64,000 nucleotides of DNA from an uncultured Pelagibacteraceae bacterium (GCA_902632315.1 CACPCD010000001.1:124001-188000); one strand, 5' to 3'; shown: positions 37,131-49,600, numbered from the stretch's first letter. Notes: generated by a model from the letters alone, not told the origin. Program-made: numbers and translations.

Positions 37131-37146
37131 TTTTGACTCTTGTTTT

Positions 37147-37176
37147 GACAACAATCTGACAACACTAATTGTTGTC
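37147..37176. promoter_or_regulatory. Candidate integrase arm-type sites near attR
   Basis: GACAACaatctGACAACACTAATTGTTGTC: two direct (11-bp period) plus one inverted copy. Confidence 0.5.
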
Positions 37177-37256
37177 AGTAGACTCCGTATAGGATAAACT
37201 GGGATTTAGAAAGTAGAAATATAAACTAGTGTTTACGAAACTTTTTACTTGGTGTG

Positions 37257-37332
37257 TGGTGCCCCCGCACGGATTCGAACCGCGGACCTATTGATTACAA
37301 ATCAATTGCTCTACCAGCTGAGCTACAAGGGC
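37257..37332 (-). tRNA. tRNA-Thr (TGT)
   Basis: GCCCTTGTAGCTCAGCTGGTAGAGCAATTGATTTGTAATCAATAGGTCCGCGGTTCGAATCCGTGCGGGGGCACCA. Confidence 0.96.
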
Positions 37333-37361
37333 ATGCGCAATAATTATTAATTATTTGAAAA

Positions 37362-38108
37362 TTAATCAACTGTTTTTTTTATATAGCTTAAGTGGTGGAA
37401 CACAATTGCTGCACTATTTGATATATTTAAGCTTTCTATCTTTTTATCAATGTCGATTTTGACTAAAAAGTCTGCATATTTGGATGTGTGTTGATGCATA
37501 CCTGAACCTTCTGATCCAAATAAAAGAATATTATTTCCTTTCCATTCAATATCAGTAAAATTTTTTTCCCCCTTACCATCAAAACCATATACCCAAAAAT
37601 TTTTTTCTTTTAGGTTTTTTAAAGTTGAATTGATATTTGATACTTCAAATATATTCATATATTCAATTGATCCACTTGCAGCTTTGTACATAAGTTTACT
37701 TTCGCTGGGAAAGTTTCTTTCTTTTATCAAAATTCCATCAATATTAAATGATGTGGCACTTCTAATTAAAGATCCTATGTTTCTAGGATCTGTTACGCCA
37801 TCTAAGCAGACCAAAGTTATATTATTATTTTTTTTAATAAATTCTTTTAAAATTGGTTTTTCTAAATGTTCTATCTCTGCCACGTAACCTTGATGTAATA
37901 AATTTTCTTTAGTGCTATATTTATCCAATTCTTTTTTAGTTTTGAAATAAACCTTTACATCAGTTAACAGATTTTTTTTTGGATTTTTACGATGAATATT
38001 TTTTTTACTTTCTTCCGTTAAAAAAATCCTCAAAACCTTTCTTTTAGGATTTCTGAGAGCCTCTATAACAGCATGCTGCCCAACTATAAAAAATGATGAT
38101 TTATTCAT
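37362..38108 (-). CDS. rlmB: TrmH-family 23S rRNA (guanosine-2'-O-)-methyltransferase
   Basis: VCLDGVTDPRNIGSLIRSA, LLFGSEGSGM, IESLNISNSAAIVFH. Confidence 0.92.
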   Translation of the reverse strand: MNKSSFFIVGQHAVIEALRNPKRKVLRIFLTEESKKNIHRKNPKKNLLTDVKVYFKTKKELDKYSTKENLLHQGYVAEIEHLEKPILKEFIKKNNNITLVCLDGVTDPRNIGSLIRSATSFNIDGILIKERNFPSESKLMYKAASGSIEYMNIFEVSNINSTLKNLKEKNFWVYGFDGKGEKNFTDIEWKGNNILLFGSEGSGMHQHTSKYADFLVKIDIDKKIESLNISNSAAIVFHHLSYIKKTVD

Positions 38109-38162
38109 AAATTTAACCAGGTTTTACACGTTTTTTTGATTATTTTCTTGTTAAATCACGTG

Positions 38163-38190
38163 TTGCAATTGGACAAATAAAATATATAAA
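38163..38190 (+). promoter_or_regulatory. Putative promoter of tRNA-Tyr/tRNA-Gly/tuf
   Basis: TTGCAA (38163-38168), 16-bp spacer, TATAAA (38185-38190). Confidence 0.4.
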
Positions 38191-38237
38191 ACGCATGTTG
38201 TTTGAAGCTTTATTGAACAGGGGACACTTCCCCTAAG

Positions 38238-38323
38238 GGAGGGGTTCCAGAGCGGTCAAATGGGGCGGGCTGTAAACCCGTTGACTTCGGTCTTCGAAAG
38301 TTCGAATCTTTCCCCCTCCACCA
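38238..38323 (+). tRNA. tRNA-Tyr (GTA)
   Basis: GGAGGGGTTCCAGAGCGGTCAAATGGGGCGGGCTGTAAACCCG...GTTCGAATCTTTCCCCCTCCACCA. Confidence 0.96.
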
Positions 38324-38369
38324 TTCAATTGAACTTTAAATAATGATGGAGTGATACTCTTGGGGTTGT

Positions 38370-38443
38370 GCGGGTGTAGTTCAATGGTAGAACGCTAGCC
38401 TTCCAAGCTGGATGTAAGGGTTCGATTCCCTTTACCCGCTCCA
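38370..38443 (+). tRNA. tRNA-Gly (TCC)
   Basis: GCGGGTGTAGTTCAATGGTAGAACGCTAGCCTTCCAAGCTGG...GTTCGATTCCCTTTACCCGCTCCA. Confidence 0.96.
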
Positions 38444-38487
38444 AGAAAAGAAATTATAAATAAAAAGAAATGTGAGGAATATAAGTA

Positions 38488-39678
38488 ATGTCAAAAGAAA
38501 AATTTGTAAGAAATAAACCGCATTGTAACATTGGTACAATTGGTCATGTCGACCACGGTAAAACAACTTTAACAGCAGCTATCACTAAAGTTTTATCTGA
38601 AACTGGTGGTGCTAAAGCGGTAGCGTACGATCAAATTGATAAAGCTCCAGAGGAAAAGGAGAGAGGAATTACAATTTCAACTGCGCACGTTGAATATGAA
38701 ACAGAAAAAAGACACTACGCACACGTAGATTGTCCAGGTCATGCTGACTATGTAAAAAATATGATTACAGGTGCAGCTCAAATGGATGGTGCAATTTTAG
38801 TTGTAAACGCAGCTGATGGGCCAATGCCACAAACTAGAGAACATATTCTTTTAGCAAGACAAGTTGGTGTTCCTGCTATTTGTGTTTACTTAAATAAAGT
38901 TGATCAAGTAGATGATAAAGAAATGATTGATCTTGTTGAGGAAGAAATAAAAGAATTATTAACTTCTTATAAATTTCCTGGAGACAAAACTCCAATTGCG
39001 AAAGGTTCAGCTCTTGCTGCAGTAGAGGGCCGAGATGATGAGATTGGAAAAAACTCAATTTTAGAATTGATGAAAAATGTAGACGAGTTTATTCCTCAAC
39101 CTGATAGACCAAAAGATAAGGATTTCTTAATGCCTGTTGAAGACGTTTTCTCAATTTCAGGAAGAGGAACAGTAGCTACAGGTAGAGTTGAGTCTGGTGT
39201 TCTTAAAACTGGTGATGAGTTAGAAATAGTTGGTATTAGAGAAACAAAAAAATCAGTTTGTACTGGGGTTGAAATGTTTAGAAAACTTTTAGATTCTGGT
39301 GAGGCAGGTGACAACGTAGGAGTGCTTTTAAGAGGTGTGGAAAGAACTGATATCGAAAGAGGTCAAGTTCTTTGTAAACCTGGTTCAGTTACTCCTCATA
39401 CTAAATTTGAAGCTCAAGCGTATGTGCTTAAAAAAGAAGAAGGTGGAAGACACACACCATTCTTTACTAAGTATAGACCACAGTTTTATTTTAGAACAAC
39501 AGATGTAACTGGAGAAGTTGAATTACCTTCTGGAACAGAGATGGTTATGCCAGGTGATGATGCTAAATTTACAGTTAAATTAATTACACCAATCGCGATG
39601 TCAGAAAAATTAAATTTTGCTATTCGTGAAGGTGGAAGAACTGTTGGAGCTGGAGTAGTAACTAAAATTATAGAGTAA
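38488..39678 (+). CDS. tuf: Elongation factor Tu
   Basis: [38 protein letters not shown]. Confidence 0.99.
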   Translation: MSKEKFVRNKPHCNIGTIGHVDHGKTTLTAAITKVLSETGGAKAVAYDQIDKAPEEKERGITISTAHVEYETEKRHYAHVDCPGHADYVKNMITGAAQMDGAILVVNAADGPMPQTREHILLARQVGVPAICVYLNKVDQVDDKEMIDLVEEEIKELLTSYKFPGDKTPIAKGSALAAVEGRDDEIGKNSILELMKNVDEFIPQPDRPKDKDFLMPVEDVFSISGRGTVATGRVESGVLKTGDELEIVGIRETKKSVCTGVEMFRKLLDSGEAGDNVGVLLRGVERTDIERGQVLCKPGSVTPHTKFEAQAYVLKKEEGGRHTPFFTKYRPQFYFRTTDVTGEVELPSGTEMVMPGDDAKFTVKLITPIAMSEKLNFAIREGGRTVGAGVVTKIIE

Positions 39679-39687
39679 GCTCTATAT

Positions 39688-39763
39688 AGGAGTGTAGCTC
39701 AATTGGTAGAGCGCCGGTCTCCAAAACCGGAGGCTGAGGGTTCGAGTCCCTCCGCTCCTGCCA
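39688..39763 (+). tRNA. tRNA-Trp (CCA)
   Basis: AGGAGTGTAGCTCAATTGGTAGAGCGCCGGTCTCCAAAACCGG...GTTCGAGTCCCTCCGCTCCTGCCA. Confidence 0.96.
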
Positions 39764-39787
39764 ATAAACTATAAAATAAATTTTGAT

Positions 39788-39979
39788 ATGAAAAACCCGA
39801 TAAAATTTATTCAGGAAGTTAAACAAGAGGCTTTTAAAGTTTCATGGCCAACCTATAAAGAAACTTTGCAAGGCGCACTTATGGTTTTTTTAATGGCTTT
39901 AGTGATGTCTCTCTTTTTTCTGTTACTCGATCAGATTTTAAAATATTTTTTAGAAATATTACTTCAAATGAGCATCTAA
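39788..39979 (+). CDS. secE: Preprotein translocase subunit SecE
   Basis: FIQEVKQEAFKVSWPTYKET; between tuf and nusG. Confidence 0.95.
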   Translation: MKNPIKFIQEVKQEAFKVSWPTYKETLQGALMVFLMALVMSLFFLLLDQILKYFLEILLQMSI

Positions 39980-40509
39980 TGAAAAATTGGTATATAGTTC
40001 AATCACACTCAAGTTTTGAAAATAAAGTTGCTGGTCTTATTAAAGAAGAGGCTGATAAAGCGAAAATTTCTGATAAATTTGAGGAAATTATTGTCCCAAC
40101 ACACGATGTTACTGAAGTGAAAAGAGGAAAAAGGATACAAAGAAAAAAGAAGTATTTCCCTGGATATGTCTTAATAAAAAGTGAGATGGATAACAGTATT
40201 TACCATATGATAAAAAATATCAAAAGAGTGAGTGGTTTTTTGGGTACAAAAGGTATGCCAGTCCCAGTTTCAGACAAAGAAATAGAAAAAATTCTTGGTC
40301 AAATAAAAGATGGTGTAGCACAGCCAAAATCTGGTATAGAGTACAGCGTTGGTGAAAAAGTTCAGGTAGTAGATGGACCTTTCGCATCATTTAGTGGAAT
40401 GGTAGAAGGTATAGATGAGGAAAAATCTAGACTTAAAGTTTCTGTTTCTATATTTGGACGCCCAACACCAGTTGATTTAGAGTACAACCAAGTTGAGAAA
40501 GTAAGTTAA
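39979..40509 (+). CDS. nusG: Transcription termination/antitermination protein NusG
   Basis: [37 protein letters not shown]. Confidence 0.98.
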   Translation: MKNWYIVQSHSSFENKVAGLIKEEADKAKISDKFEEIIVPTHDVTEVKRGKRIQRKKKYFPGYVLIKSEMDNSIYHMIKNIKRVSGFLGTKGMPVPVSDKEIEKILGQIKDGVAQPKSGIEYSVGEKVQVVDGPFASFSGMVEGIDEEKSRLKVSVSIFGRPTPVDLEYNQVEKVS

Positions 40510-40940
40510 TGGCAGCAAAAAAAGAGATAAGCGGATTTATAAAACTACAAATAAAAGGTGGTCAAGCAAACCCAGCTCCTCCTGTTGGTCCAGCATTAGG
40601 ACAACGAGGTGTAAACATAATGGAATTTTGTAAAGCCTTTAATGATAAAACTAAATCTTTAGCTGGCAAACCTGTCCCAGTTGAAATAACGGTATATAAA
40701 GATAAAAAATTTGATTTTAAAATAAAATCACCACCAGCATCATTTTTTATTAGAGAGGCAGCTAAATTGAAGAGCGGATCAAAAGAGCCAGGAAGAAATA
40801 TTGTAGCATCAATAACAAAAAAACAAGCTGAAGAAATTGCAAAACAAAAAATGAATGATTTAAATGCAATCGATTTAGATCAAGCAGTTAAGATAATAGC
40901 TGGATCAGCGAGATCTATGGGAATTGAGGTTAAAGAATAA
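40509..40940 (+). CDS. rplK: 50S ribosomal protein L11
   Basis: [29 protein letters not shown]. Confidence 0.99.
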   Translation: MAAKKEISGFIKLQIKGGQANPAPPVGPALGQRGVNIMEFCKAFNDKTKSLAGKPVPVEITVYKDKKFDFKIKSPPASFFIREAAKLKSGSKEPGRNIVASITKKQAEEIAKQKMNDLNAIDLDQAVKIIAGSARSMGIEVKE

Positions 40941-41629
40941 TGTCATCCAAAAGATTTAAAAAACTACCAGAAAAAACTTTGGAACTTTCAGCTCAAAGTT
41001 TTGATAGTTTATTACAAACGATAAAGAAAAATTGCACTACTAAATTTGATGAGTCTATAGATCTAAGCTTTCAAATAAATAATAAACAAAAAAAAGGTGA
41101 AGTAAACATAAGAACAGTTGTAAATCTTCCCGGCGGCACTGGTAAAAAAATTAAAGTTGCTGTAGTTTGTGAGGAAACAAAATCATCTGAAGCAAAAAAT
41201 GCAGGAGCTGACATTGTGGGAGGAGATGAATTTATAGATAAAATAAAAAATGGTGAAATGAACTTTGAAAAATTAATATGTACACCATCAATGATGATTA
41301 AACTTTCAAAACTTGGTAAAGTTTTAGGACCGAAAGGATTAATGCCAAATCCAAAATTAGGAACTGTAACTGATAATCTAAAATCTGCAGTAGCTGATGC
41401 AAAATCAGGCCAAGTAGAAATAAGAAATGACAAAGATGGAAATATAGGTCTTAGTGTTGGAAAAAAGTCCTTTGATAACGAGAAATTATCTAAAAACTTT
41501 ACCGCTGTTTTAGATGCCTTAGAAAAAGAAAAAGGAAATAATACTTTAAAAGGTGATTTAATAAAATCTGCTTTTATTACATCCACTATGGGTGTTTCAT
41601 ACAAAATAAAACTTGGAAAAAATATCTAA
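40940..41629 (+). CDS. rplA: 50S ribosomal protein L1
   Basis: LGKVLGPKGLMPNPKLGTVT. Confidence 0.99.
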   Translation: MSSKRFKKLPEKTLELSAQSFDSLLQTIKKNCTTKFDESIDLSFQINNKQKKGEVNIRTVVNLPGGTGKKIKVAVVCEETKSSEAKNAGADIVGGDEFIDKIKNGEMNFEKLICTPSMMIKLSKLGKVLGPKGLMPNPKLGTVTDNLKSAVADAKSGQVEIRNDKDGNIGLSVGKKSFDNEKLSKNFTAVLDALEKEKGNNTLKGDLIKSAFITSTMGVSYKIKLGKNI

Positions 41630-41633
41630 TTTT

Positions 41634-42155
41634 ATGATGAACAAAGAACAAAAGAAAAATTATATAGCTGAAATGACATCTCAGTTTGAAAATAGTAAAG
41701 CAATAATGGTTACTCATTATCAAGGCCTTACTATGCCACAATTAGATGAATTAAGATCTAAGATGAGAGAACATGGAATAGTTTTTAAAATAACAAAAAA
41801 TAGAATTACAAAATTAGCTTTAGAGAAAACAAAATGTAAAGATTTATCGAATCTTTTTACTGGACCAACAGCAGTTGCTTTTGGTGAAGACGCAATTATG
41901 TCAGCTCGAATTTTATCTAAATTTGCAAAAGATAATGAAAATCTAAAGTTAATTGGCGGAATAATGGATAATGAAGTTTTAGATCAAGCTGGATTAATGA
42001 ATGTAGCAAATTTACCTACTTTGGATGAGGCAAGAGCTAATATTGTGGGTATTTTGAATGCCTCTGCTTCAAAATTGGTGAGTATTTTACTTGCACGATC
42101 GGAAAAAATGAGTAATTTACCCCCAGAAAATTCTGAAACACAACCTAAAGAGTAG
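41634..42155 (+). CDS. rplJ: 50S ribosomal protein L10 (start trimmed)
   Basis: [21 protein letters not shown]; between rplA and rplL. Confidence 0.95.
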   Translation: MMNKEQKKNYIAEMTSQFENSKAIMVTHYQGLTMPQLDELRSKMREHGIVFKITKNRITKLALEKTKCKDLSNLFTGPTAVAFGEDAIMSARILSKFAKDNENLKLIGGIMDNEVLDQAGLMNVANLPTLDEARANIVGILNASASKLVSILLARSEKMSNLPPENSETQPKE

Positions 42156-42160
42156 TACAT

Positions 42161-42526
42161 ATGCCTGACCTAAATAAAATTATCGACGATTTATCAAAAT
42201 TAACTGTTGCAGAAGCAGCAGATCTTTCAAAGCAATTAGAAGAAAAATGGGGAGTGACTCCAATGGCAGCAGCAGCCCCGGCAGCAGCTGGCGGTGCAGC
42301 AGCAGCTGAAGATAAGGATGACTTTACTATCATGTTAGTATCTGCTGGTGATAAAAAAATAAATGTCATTAAAGAAGTAAGAGCAGCTACTTCACTTGGA
42401 TTAAAAGAAGCGAAAGATTTAGTTGAGGGAGCACCAAAAGAGGTTAAAGCAGGTGTACCTAAAAAAGAAGCTGAGGAAATTAAAGCTAAATTAGAAGCTG
42501 CAGGCGCAAAAGTAGAACTTAAATAA
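42161..42526 (+). CDS. rplL: 50S ribosomal protein L7/L12
   Basis: [32 protein letters not shown]. Confidence 0.99.
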   Translation: MPDLNKIIDDLSKLTVAEAADLSKQLEEKWGVTPMAAAAPAAAGGAAAAEDKDDFTIMLVSAGDKKINVIKEVRAATSLGLKEAKDLVEGAPKEVKAGVPKKEAEEIKAKLEAAGAKVELK

Positions 42527-42548
42527 ATTTAATAAGGATTTTTTTAAG

Positions 42549-42571
42549 TACTGATTAAAATGTGATCAGTA
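42549..42571. promoter_or_regulatory. Inverted repeat in rplL-rpoB spacer
   Basis: TACTGAT ... ATCAGTA (7-bp perfect arms, 9-nt loop), 9 bp upstream of rpoB. Confidence 0.4.
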
Positions 42572-42579
42572 TTTAAACA

Positions 42580-45500
42580 TTGATGCAAATATCTTTTACT
42601 GAAAAAAAAAATATTAGAAAAAGCTTTGGTAAACTTAAAGAGAGTTTATCTATACCTAATTTAATAGAAGTTCAAAAAAATTCTTATAAAGAGCTTACAG
42701 ATTTTAATAAAGATGCAGGGGAGTTAGCAAAAGGTTTTGATAGAGTTTTTAAGAGTATATTCCCCATAGAGGATCTTAATGATAAAGCAACTCTTGAATA
42801 TGTATCTTATAGACTTGAAAAACCAAAGTTTGATGTTGAAGAATGTATCACTAGAGGATTAACTTACTCTTCAGCTTTAAAGTGCACTTTAAGATTAGTG
42901 GTTTATGAAATAGATCAAGAAAATAATACTAAAGACATATTATCGGCAAAAGAGCAAGAAGTTTATATGGGAGAAGTACCAATGATGACGAATAGTGGTA
43001 CTTTTATTACCAACGGAGTTCAACGAGTTGTTGTAAATCAAATGCACAGAAGTCCTGGTGTATTTTTTGATCATGATAAAGGAAAAACACACGCAAGTGG
43101 AAAATTATTATTCAATTGTAGAGTAATACCAAACAGAGGATCTTGGCTGGATTTTGAATATGATGTGAAAGATTTGTTATATTTTAAAATTGACAGAAAG
43201 AAAAAAATCTTAGCTTCAACTTTGCTCCTGGCTCTTGGTTTTTCCAAGTCTGAAATTGTTAATGAGTTTTATGAGAGTGAAAAGTTTATATATGATAGTA
43301 AAACAGAAAAATGGAAAACAAAATTTAATCCTGAAAATTATAAGGCAAAAAATTTCTCAGAAGAAGTAATTGATGCAAAAACTGGCAAGGTTGTCGTTAA
43401 AGTTGGTGACAAAATTAATTATTTAAATGCAAAGAAATTAGCTAACGAGGGGTTAAAAGATATTTTAGTTTCAAGTGAGTCATTACACGGTAAATTTTTA
43501 CATAAAGAGGTAAAGGTAGGTGATCAGGAGACTGATATATTTAAGATTGGAACTGAAATAAATGAAACCATAATTCAAAAAATTATTCAATCAAATATTC
43601 ACACACTAGATATTTCAATTACCAACTCAATTAATAAAGGACCATACTTACTTTTGACAATTCTGAACGATAAAAATAATACAAAAGATGAAGCAATAAC
43701 AGAAATTTATAAAATGCTAAGACCTGGTGAACCGCCAACAATTGAAATAGCTACACAAATTTTTAATAATTTATTTTTTAGTTCAGATAGATACGATTTA
43801 TCAGATGTAGGTAGAGTTAAAATGAACTCAAGATTAAATTTAGAATGCTCAGATAAAATAACAATTCTAAGAAATGATGATATAATTTCAATTATACGTA
43901 AAATGTTGGATTTAAGAGATGGAAAAGATGAGGTTGATGATATCGATCATTTGGGAAATAGACGTGTAAGATCAGTAGGTGAATTAGTTGAAAATCAAGC
44001 TCGTATAGGTGTTTACAGAATGGAAAGAGCAATAAAAGAAAAAATGACAACTTTAGATGTTGAGTCAGCTATGCCACAGGATTTAATAAATGCAAAACCT
44101 CTAACAGTTTCGTTGAAAGATTTTTTTGCAAGTTCGCAACTTTCTCAATTTATGGATCAGACAAATCCATTATCTGAAATTACTCATAAAAGAAGAGTCT
44201 CTGCACTAGGTCCTGGTGGATTGACAAGAGAAAGAGCTGGGTTTGAGGTACGTGATGTTCATCCAACTCATTATGGAAGAATATGTCCAATTGAAACTCC
44301 TGAAGGTCCAAACATTGGTCTCATAAATAGTTTATCTACTTATGCTAAAATTAATAAATATGGTTTTATTGAAAGTCCTTACAAAAGAGTAAAGAATGGA
44401 ATAGTACAAGATAAGGTTGAATATTTGTCAGCAATGGAGGAAACAAAGTTTACAGTAGCTCAAGCAAATACAAAAATAGACAAAAATGGAAAAATTATTG
44501 AGGAACTTGTCTCTTGTAGACAAAATTTAAATTTTCTCTTAGCCAAACCAGAGACTATTGATTATATCGACGTATCACCAAAGCAACTAGTTTCTGTAGC
44601 TGCATCATTAATTCCCTTCTTAGAAAACGATGATGCAAATAGAGCTTTAATGGGATCAAATATGATGAGGCAGGCCGTTCCTTTACTTAAACCAGAGTCA
44701 CCACTTGTTGGAACTGGTATTGAGAGTGATGTAGCACTTGATTCTGGTGTTACTATTGTTGCCAAAAGAGATGGTGTGGTTGATAAAATTGATGGTAAGA
44801 GAATAGTCATTAAGGCGACAGAAGAAACAGATTTCTCAAAATCTGGAGTTGATATTTACAATTTGCAAAAGTTTAAAAGATCTAACCAGAATACTTGCAT
44901 CAATCAACGTCCACTAGTTAGAGTTGGAGATAAAGTTAAAACGGGTGATATTATTGCTGATGGACCTTCAACAAAGCTTGGTGAATTAGCTTTAGGAAAA
45001 AATGTTACTGTAGCATTTATGCCATGGCAAGGTTATAATTTTGAGGATTCCATTCTTATATCTGAAAGATGTGTTACAGATGATGTTTTCACTTCTGTAC
45101 ATATTGTCGAATACGAAATTATGGCAAGGGATACAAAACTTGGCGAAGAGGAAATAACTAGAGATATCCCTAACGTTAATGAAGAGGCATTAAAAAACTT
45201 AGATGAGTCCGGTATAGTTTACATTGGAGCAGAAGTTAATGCTGGTGATATTTTAGTAGGAAAAGTTACTCCCAAAGGAGACTCAGCATCTGGCCCTGAA
45301 GAAAAATTATTGAGATCAATTTTTGGAGAAAAAGCCATTGATGTAACGGATACTTCACTTCGAATGTCTAGAGGAAGTAGTGGTACAGTAGTAGATGTAA
45401 GAGTTTTTAATAGGCACGGTATTGATAAAGACGAGAGATCAATTACAATTGAAAGAGCTGAAATAGAGCAAGTACAACAAGATAAAATCGTTGAGGAAGA

Positions 45501-46671
45501 AATCTTAGAGAGAAGTATTAAACAAAGAGCTTCTCAAATCTTATCTGGGGTTTCATTAAATAAAAAAATCAAAGATGTTGACGCAGGTACTAAACTAGAT
45601 TTTGATGTAATAAATAAACTAAGTATTAATGATGTTTTCAAAATTTCAACAGGCAATTCTAAAAATGAGGAAACTTTTGCACAGTTGAAAGATCAGTATA
45701 ATAAAGCCAAACAAGATATTACAGAAAGATTTGAAGACAAAGTCTTAAAAATAAGAAGCGGCGACGACTTACTACCAAGTGTCATGAAAATGGTTAAGGT
45801 GTTTGTTGCTATTAAAAGAAGACTAAGACCAGGTGATAAAATGTCTGGTAGACATGGTAATAAAGGGGTCGTAAGTAAAATAGTCCCAGTTGAAGATATG
45901 CCTTACAGAGAAGATGGAAGACCTGTAGATATTGTTTTAAACCCCTTAGGAGTACCAAGCCGTATGAATGTAGGTCAAATTTTAGAAACTCATCTTGGAT
46001 GGGCTTGTAAGGAGTTTGGAGAAGAAGTCAGAAAACTAGTAGATGAGAATAATAAGAAGATTGAGAAGACTCAAAAAATAGCTGATTTTTTAAAATCAGT
46101 TTATGGTGAAGAAATCTTTAATGATAAAGTGGATAAATTAAGTAAATCAGAGTTTAGAGATTTATGTGAGAATCTACAAAATGGAGTTGCTATTTCAACA
46201 CCCGTATTTGATGGTGCGAAAGAGAAAAATGTAACAGAAATGTTAGAATTAGCTAAACTTCCAAAATCTGGACAAACTTTTTTATGGGATGGCAGAACAG
46301 GTGAAAAATTTGATAGACCTGTAACCGTTGGAATAATTTATATGTTAAAACTTCATCATCTGGTCGAAGATAAAATCCATGCAAGATCAACAGGTCCTTA
46401 TAGTTTAGTCACTCAACAACCACTTGGTGGAAAAGCCCAATTAGGTGGACAGAGATTTGGTGAAATGGAAGTTTGGGCTCTAGAGGCATATGGCGCATCT
46501 TATACTCTTCAGGAAATTTTAACTGTAAAATCTGATGACGTAGCTGGTCGTGTAAAAGTATACGAAACTATAGTCAAAGGAGAAGAAAATTTTGAGTCAG
46601 GTATTCCTGAATCATTTAATGTTTTAGTAAAAGAAATAAAATCATTAGCTTTAAACGTGGAATTAAATTAA
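42580..46671 (+). CDS. rpoB: RNA polymerase subunit beta
   Basis: Full-length with [46 protein letters not shown]. Confidence 0.99.
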   Translation: MMQISFTEKKNIRKSFGKLKESLSIPNLIEVQKNSYKELTDFNKDAGELAKGFDRVFKSIFPIEDLNDKATLEYVSYRLEKPKFDVEECITRGLTYSSALKCTLRLVVYEIDQENNTKDILSAKEQEVYMGEVPMMTNSGTFITNGVQRVVVNQMHRSPGVFFDHDKGKTHASGKLLFNCRVIPNRGSWLDFEYDVKDLLYFKIDRKKKILASTLLLALGFSKSEIVNEFYESEKFIYDSKTEKWKTKFNPENYKAKNFSEEVIDAKTGKVVVKVGDKINYLNAKKLANEGLKDILVSSESLHGKFLHKEVKVGDQETDIFKIGTEINETIIQKIIQSNIHTLDISITNSINKGPYLLLTILNDKNNTKDEAITEIYKMLRPGEPPTIEIATQIFNNLFFSSDRYDLSDVGRVKMNSRLNLECSDKITILRNDDIISIIRKMLDLRDGKDEVDDIDHLGNRRVRSVGELVENQARIGVYRMERAIKEKMTTLDVESAMPQDLINAKPLTVSLKDFFASSQLSQFMDQTNPLSEITHKRRVSALGPGGLTRERAGFEVRDVHPTHYGRICPIETPEGPNIGLINSLSTYAKINKYGFIESPYKRVKNGIVQDKVEYLSAMEETKFTVAQANTKIDKNGKIIEELVSCRQNLNFLLAKPETIDYIDVSPKQLVSVAASLIPFLENDDANRALMGSNMMRQAVPLLKPESPLVGTGIESDVALDSGVTIVAKRDGVVDKIDGKRIVIKATEETDFSKSGVDIYNLQKFKRSNQNTCINQRPLVRVGDKVKTGDIIADGPSTKLGELALGKNVTVAFMPWQGYNFEDSILISERCVTDDVFTSVHIVEYEIMARDTKLGEEEITRDIPNVNEEALKNLDESGIVYIGAEVNAGDILVGKVTPKGDSASGPEEKLLRSIFGEKAIDVTDTSLRMSRGSSGTVVDVRVFNRHGIDKDERSITIERAEIEQVQQDKIVEEEILERSIKQRASQILSGVSLNKKIKDVDAGTKLDFDVINKLSINDVFKISTGNSKNEETFAQLKDQYNKAKQDITERFEDKVLKIRSGDDLLPSVMKMVKVFVAIKRRLRPGDKMSGRHGNKGVVSKIVPVEDMPYREDGRPVDIVLNPLGVPSRMNVGQILETHLGWACKEFGEEVRKLVDENNKKIEKTQKIADFLKSVYGEEIFNDKVDKLSKSEFRDLCENLQNGVAISTPVFDGAKEKNVTEMLELAKLPKSGQTFLWDGRTGEKFDRPVTVGIIYMLKLHHLVEDKIHARSTGPYSLVTQQPLGGKAQLGGQRFGEMEVWALEAYGASYTLQEILTVKSDDVAGRVKVYETIVKGEENFESGIPESFNVLVKEIKSLALNVELN

Positions 46672-46673
46672 TT

Positions 46674-49600
46674 ATGAAAAAAGAATTAACAGATCTGTTT
46701 AAAAACTCCGAAATATCAGAGGCTCAAAATTTTAATAGTATTAAGATAACACTAGCTAGTCCGGAAAAAATAAAATCTTGGACATATGGAGAAATAAAAA
46801 AACCTGAAACAATTAATTACAGAACTTTTAGGCCTGAAAAAGACGGTTTATTTTGTGCAAGAATTTTTGGACCGATAAAAGATTATGAATGTTTATGTGG
46901 GAAGTATAAAAGAATGAAATTTAGAGGAATTATTTGTGAAAAATGTGGAGTTGAGGTCACAAAATCAAACGTTCGAAGAGAGAGAATGGGTCATATTAAC
47001 TTAGCTACACCAGTTGCACACATTTGGTTTTTAAAATCATTACCTAGCCGAATTGCTTTAGCAGTAGATATGAAGCTCAAAGAGATTGAAAGAGTTTTAT
47101 ATTTTGAAAATTTCATAGTAATAGAACCTGGTCTTACAAATCTTCAAAAAAATCAGTTATTAAATGAGGAAGAATTAGCAAAATATCAAGATGAATTTGG
47201 TGAGGAGGCATTTACAGCAGGTATTGGAGCTGAAGCTGTATTAGAAATGTTAAAAAATTTAGATTTAGAAACTGAAAAAAAGAGTCTTGTAAACTATATT
47301 AAAGAAACAAAATCAAAAGTTAATGAAGAAAGAGCTATAAAGAGACTTAAGCTCATAGAATCATTTATTGAAACGGGACAAAAACCAGAATGGATGATAA
47401 TGACTGTTGTTCCAGTTATTCCTCCAGAGTTGAGACCACTTGTGCCCCTAGACGGAGGAAGATTTGCCACTTCAGATTTAAATGATCTCTATAGAAGAGT
47501 AATTAATAGAAATAATCGTTTAAAAAGACTTATCGATTTAAAAGCTCCAGATATTATCGTCAGAAATGAAAAAAGAATGCTTCAAGAGTCTGTTGATGCT
47601 CTTTTTGATAATGGCAGAAGGGGCAGGGTTATTACTGGAACAGGAAAAAGACCATTAAAATCACTAGCTGAGATGTTAAAGGGTAAGCAGGGTAGATTTA
47701 GACAAAACTTACTTGGAAAAAGAGTCGATTACTCAGGACGATCTGTAATTGTTGTAGGTCCAGATCTTAAGCTTCATGAATGTGGATTACCAAAAAAAAT
47801 GGCATTAGAACTTTTTAAACCATTTTTATATGCTAGGCTGAATAAACTAGGTTTAGCCTCGACAATTAAACAGGCAAAAAAATTAGTTGAGAAAGAAACT
47901 AATGCAGTGTGGGATGCTCTTGAACTTATAGTAAGAGAACACCCAGTCTTATTAAATAGGGCTCCAACTCTTCATAGATTAGGTGTACAAGCTTTTGAAC
48001 CTAAACTTATTGAGGGTGACGCAATAGAACTTCATCCGTTAACTTGTGCAGCTTTCAATGCTGATTTTGACGGTGATCAAATGGCAGTACATGTACCATT
48101 AAGTTTGGAAGCTCAATTAGAGGCAAGAATATTAATGTTGTCAACAAATAATATTCTTTCACCATCAAATGGAAAACCGATCATAGTACCAAGTCAGGAT
48201 ATGATTTTAGGAATTTATTACTTATCTCAAGAACCAATTCATGAAAAACCAGCAGGATATTTTGTTAATGCAGATCAGATTGAATTTGCGTTATCTAGTG
48301 GACAAATTAAAGTACATAGTACAATTATTTCAAGATTTGAGACAGTCGATGAAAATGGTAACAAGAAATTTGAAAAGTATACATCAACAGCAGGTCGATT
48401 TTTACTTGCAAATCTTTTGCCAAAAAATAGTAAAATTAAATTCTCTTTAATTGATAGGCTTTTACCAAAAAAAGTTGTTTCAGAAATAATTGATATTGTA
48501 TTTAGATTTTGTGGTCAAAAAACAACAGTTATATTTTGTGATAAATTAAAAGATTTAGGATTTAAACATGCATTCAAAGCAGGAATATCATTTGGAAAAG
48601 ATGATCTAGTAATTCCAGCAAATAAGACACAGTTAATTGAGGATACAAAAAAGTTAATTAAAGATTACGAAAATCAATATGCTGAAGGTTTAATTACTAG
48701 AGGAGAAAAATATAACAAAGTTGTTGATGCGTGGTCTAAATGTACAGATAAAGTTGCTGGTGAGATGATGCGAGGAATATCTGCGACTGAAAAAACATCT
48801 GATGGACTAAAAATTAATTCTGTATTTATGATGGCAGATAGTGGTGCGAGAGGTTCTGCTGCTCAAATGAAACAATTAGCAGGAATGCGAGGTCTTATTG
48901 CAAAGCCATCTGGAGAAATTATTGAAAGTCCAATTATCTCAAATTTCAAAGAGGGTCTTACAGCTCTTGAATACTTCAATTCAACACATGGAGCTAGAAA
49001 AGGGCTAGCTGATACAGCCCTTAAAACCGCGAGTTCTGGATATCTAACAAGAAGACTTTGTGACGTTGCTCAAGATTTAACTATCACAAAAATGAATTGT
49101 GAAAATCCTGGATTTATAGAATTATCTGAAATTTTAGAGGGTGGAAATGTTGTGGTCAGTTTGTCAGAAAGAGCTTTAGGTAGAGTAACTGCAACAGATG
49201 TTAAACATCCTTTAACAGGAGAAGTTTTAATTAAGAAAAAAACTATGATTGATGAGGCTGGTTGTGATCTTATCGATGCAGCAGGAATTAAATCATTAAA
49301 AGTTTATTCGGTTATGACGTGTAGCTCAAAAGAAGGTGTTTGTGCAACATGTTATGGAAGAGATTTATCTAGAGGAAAAATGGTTCATGTTGGAGAAGCG
49401 ATTGGAATGATTTCTGCTCAGTCTATAGGAGAACCTGGAACACAACTTACTATGAGAACCTTTCACGTAGGTGGAACAGCATCAGTTAAACAAGAGTCTC
49501 AAATCATTAGTAAATCTGCAGGAACCTTAAAAATTATTAATTCAAATATATTAGAGGATTCAAAAAAGAATTTGATTGTGATGGGAAGAAATACTCAACT

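Larger units (their letters stand above)
30330..37311. mobile_element. Integrated element in tRNA-Thr; candidate phage satellite / replicating integrative element
   Basis: 55-bp tRNA-derived direct repeats at both ends, integrase next to attL, PrimPol/helicase-like gene, strong AGGAGG ribosome-binding sites, visibly less AT-rich than flanks, no recognisable capsid/terminase/lysis genes. Confidence 0.9.

Noticed and set aside
41071-41604. Long antisense ORFs within rplA, tuf, rpoB, fusA, rplL and other core genes
   Set aside because: Shadow frames of highly conserved coding sequence.
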